Origin: an uncultured Bacillota bacterium
GTDB lineage: Bacteria; Bacillota; Clostridia; Peptostreptococcales; Anaerovoracaceae
Direction: 5' to 3'
Assembly (NCBI GenBank): GCA_946541435.1
Contig: CAMNJK010000006.1
Coordinates: forward strand, 1 to 16,554
Length of the DNA stretch: 16,554 nt
The notes below the pieces were generated by a model that did no database searches, was not told the origin of the DNA, and saw only the letters and a list, made by a program, of their open reading frames with translations. The stretch's first letter is position 1; each line of letters begins with the position of its first letter. Positions 14,583 through 16,554 of this stretch are shown piece after piece. Position numbers and translations under genes: made by a program.

Positions 14583-16554
14583 AAATCAAAGATCTTGCGG
14601 CTGAGCTGAAAATGACCGGCATGGAGGTGCTGGAAAAAGCGAAGTCCATGGGAATCGCCGTCACGAAGGAGACGGATGATCTGACGGATATGGATCAGAC
14701 AGCGGTCAGGAATACCATTATCCACAGCAGAGACAAGGCGGAGACAAAAGTCGTCCGCGCCAGCCGTACAAAGAAGGCAGAAAACGACCAGAAGGCAGGA
14801 AGTGAACCGAAGCGGACGGTGAAAGCTGCCAATATCAAGCTGCCTGAGATCAAGAAACCGGCAAGAAAGTCCAAGACAAAACCGGCAGCGGCCAAGACCG
14901 CGGCCCAGGAGGCGCAGGCTGCGTCTGCCAGGACCGGCGTGAGACCGCCGGAGGGACGTCCTATGCCGAAGTCGGATACCCCCAGAGTATCAAAGGCGAT
15001 GCTGGAAGAACGGATTGCCAGAGAAAAAGCAGCGGCAGAAGCAGCCAAAGCCGCCAAGGCCCAGGAAGCGGAAGCGGCGGCTGTGGAAGCAGTGACAGTA
15101 GCCCCGGCAGCAGCGCCGGCTGAGAAACCGGCAGCGCCTGCAGCGGAGGTCAAAGAAACCGCAGCGGCAGAAGAGAAGCCGGCTGCAGCGCAGACCGAGG
15201 CACCGGCAGCTGCTGAACCGGCAGCAAAAGAGCAGTCTGCGGCAGCAGCCGAGACTGTGAAGGAAGCGCCTGCAGCGGAAACGACCGCAGCCGTTCAGGA
15301 AACAGAGGCCGCAGCGCCCAAGGCAGCGGAAAAGGTTTCCGAGACCCCGGCGGAAGAGAAGCCTGCGGCAGAAGCACCGGCTGAGAAACCGGCGGCAGCC
15401 GCGGACACAGCATCCGCAGCGCCCGCAGCAGAGGCACCGGCAGCGCCGGAGAAGCCGCGCAAGCGCAGCGGACTGAAGGTCATCAAGCGCGCTGAAGAAG
15501 TGCACAGAGAAGAAGCGCAGGCGGCTGAGCGCAGAAAAGCTGAGCGCGCCGCAAGAAAAGAAGAACGGGAAAGAAGCCGCGGTACCTCCGACCGCAAGGC
15601 TTCCTCTGACCGCAGATCCTCTGATCGCAGAACTGACCGCAAAACCTCCGATCAGAAGAGACCCGCCGGTCCCGCTTCCGCACGTCCAGCCCGCAGGACA
15701 GACGGAGGCCAGGCACCCGCATCCGCAGCGAAAGCATCCTCCCACAGCAGAACAGATAAAAAAGGCAAGGAACGGGATCGCGATAAGGATCGCGATAAGT
15801 TCTCAAGACTGGAGCGGGGCAAGAAGGCCGGCAAGCCCCAGTCCCTTGAAAAGCAGACCAGAAACAAACGGCACAATAAGCCGAGAAACATCGAACCAGA
15901 GGTGGAAGAAGTGGCACTGCCCGCAGGCACTGTACTGATCAATGTACCGATCACCGTCGCCGGTTTTTCCGAGCAGACTCAGACAACTGTATCTCAGATC
16001 ATCATGACCCTGATGCGTATGGGCGTGATGGCGAACGTGAACCAGAATCTGGACGAGGATACCGTCCTCCTGCTGGCCGAAGAACTGGGCATCCAGGTGG
16101 CCATCGGCAAGGTCAAGGAAGAAGAATATCAGGAAGAAGAGGGCATCGAGAACTTCGAGGACAAGGAATCGGATCTGAAGCCGAGAGCGCCCATCATCAC
16201 CGTTATGGGCCACGTTGACCACGGTAAGACATCCCTGCTGGATGCCATCCGCAAGACCAACGTCACAGAGTCCGAGTCCGGCGGCATCACCCAGCACATC
16301 GGTGCGTCCGAGGTGGAGATCAACGGACAGAAGATCGTCTTCCTGGATACTCCGGGACACGAAGCGTTCACAGCGATGCGTGCCAGAGGTGCCCACGCTA
16401 CGGACATCGCGGTCCTGGTGGTCGCGGCGGACGACAGCGTCAAGCCGCAGACCATCGAGTCCATCAGCCACGCCAAATCCGCAGGCGTTCCCATCATCGT
16501 TGCCATCAACAAGATGGACAAGCCGGGCGCCAATCCGGATATCGTCAAGAAGGA
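14579..16554 (+). CDS. infB: Translation initiation factor IF-2, 3' end missing
   Basis: GTPase that places initiator tRNA on the 30S subunit. The frame is open from the ATG at 14579 to the window end (658 full codons plus 2 bases). AAGGAGGG (14564-14571) sits 7 bases before the start. Residues 1-50 are the first IF2N domain, 103-293 an Ala/Pro/Glu linker, about 335-410 a basic region with SDR/K repeats, and about 452-505 a second IF2N domain. The GTPase domain starts about 536: G1 GHVDHGKT (544-551), G2 [10 protein letters not shown]3 DTPGH (590-594), G4 NKMD (644-647). The remaining G domain and C-terminal domains lie outside the window. It is coupled to ylxQ by ATGA; rbfA and truB would be expected next, but are not seen. 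Confidence 0.96.
   Translation, partial: MKIKDLAAELKMTGMEVLEKAKSMGIAVTKETDDLTDMDQTAVRNTIIHSRDKAETKVVRASRTKKAENDQKAGSEPKRTVKAANIKLPEIKKPARKSKTKPAAAKTAAQEAQAASARTGVRPPEGRPMPKSDTPRVSKAMLEERIAREKAAAEAAKAAKAQEAEAAAVEAVTVAPAAAPAEKPAAPAAEVKETAAAEEKPAAAQTEAPAAAEPAAKEQSAAAAETVKEAPAAETTAAVQETEAAAPKAAEKVSETPAEEKPAAEAPAEKPAAAADTASAAPAAEAPAAPEKPRKRSGLKVIKRAEEVHREEAQAAERRKAERAARKEERERSRGTSDRKASSDRRSSDRRTDRKTSDQKRPAGPASARPARRTDGGQAPASAAKASSHSRTDKKGKERDRDKDRDKFSRLERGKKAGKPQSLEKQTRNKRHNKPRNIEPEVEEVALPAGTVLINVPITVAGFSEQTQTTVSQIIMTLMRMGVMANVNQNLDEDTVLLLAEELGIQVAIGKVKEEEYQEEEGIENFEDKESDLKPRAPIITVMGHVDHGKTSLLDAIRKTNVTESESGGITQHIGASEVEINGQKIVFLDTPGHEAFTAMRARGAHATDIAVLVVAADDSVKPQTIESISHAKSAGVPIIVAINKMDKPGANPDIVKK
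14885..15457 (+). repeat. Ala/Pro/Glu low-complexity linker in infB
   Basis: This stretch (residues 103-293 of IF-2) is built from EKPAA, AAEAPA and similar modules. It holds recurring DNA words: CCGGCTGAGAAACCGGC (15116-15132 and 15377-15393) and GAGGCACCGGCAGC (15197-15210 and 15431-15444). Such linkers vary in length between species. Confidence 0.7.
15776..15799 (+). repeat. 12-bp tandem repeat in infB
   Basis: GATCGCGATAAG occurs twice head to tail (15776-15787, 15788-15799), encoding D-R-D-K units. It lies in the charged part of the IF-2 linker and follows SDR/K repeats at about 15585-15660. Confidence 0.75.

Noticed and set aside
14990..15745. Cys/Arg/Gly-rich and Ala/Ser-rich - strand frames opposite infB
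   Set aside because: Composition is the complement of the Ala/Pro/Glu linker; not a gene.

Overview
The window is a dense, gene-packed chromosomal segment with housekeeping and metabolic genes and no visible mobile element, CRISPR array, tRNA or rRNA. The gene set suggests an anaerobic, fairly GC-rich Bacillota (class Clostridia, most likely Lachnospiraceae or a close relative). The evidence is the rimP-nusA-rnpM(ylxR)-ylxQ-infB order, purine-rich Shine-Dalgarno sites, a butyryl-CoA:acetate-type CoA-transferase, an aldo/keto reductase fused to a ferredoxin domain, and a membrane-anchored peptidoglycan deacetylase. The family-level placement is inference; no rRNA gene is present to confirm it.

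Layout. (1) 2-2366, + strand: the 3' part of a membrane-anchored NodB-type polysaccharide deacetylase with a very acidic cytoplasmic tail, followed 16 bp later by an Rrf2-family regulator with three cysteines in the cluster-binding region. (2) 2383-5947, - strand: a three-gene operon read pepF (oligoendopeptidase F), nadK (NAD kinase), rluA-type pseudouridine synthase, with 22-bp and 9-bp gaps. (3) 5948-6044: a 97-bp divergent intergenic region where a - strand promoter (for pepF) and a + strand promoter (for murI) overlap at their -10 boxes. (4) 6045-12108, + strand: murI (glutamate racemase), an unrecognised acidic 217-aa protein, an MBL-fold hydrolase, nadE (NAD synthase), a DUF896 protein, a family I CoA-transferase and an aldo/keto reductase with 2x[4Fe-4S]. 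Spacings of -14 to +49 bp suggest one transcription unit. (5) 12109-12224: promoter and leader hairpin. (6) 12225-16554, + strand: rimP, nusA, rnpM, ylxQ and infB; infB runs off the end of the window.

The two arms that diverge from 5948-6044 hold nadE (makes NAD+) and nadK (converts NAD+ to NADP+), so one regulatory region may set the pyridine nucleotide supply. The CoA-transferase and Fe-S aldo/keto reductase fit fermentative acyl-CoA and redox metabolism. The right-hand operon is the conserved transcription/translation cluster: ribosome maturation, transcription elongation, RNase P modulation and translation initiation.

No clearly new multi-gene system was found. The best leads are: (a) the rimP leader, where a perfect 10-bp hairpin competes with a second pairing that would cover the rimP ribosome binding site; (b) the overlapping divergent promoters; (c) the unrecognised acidic protein translationally coupled to murI; and (d) an MBL protein with Glu where a bridging Asp is expected.
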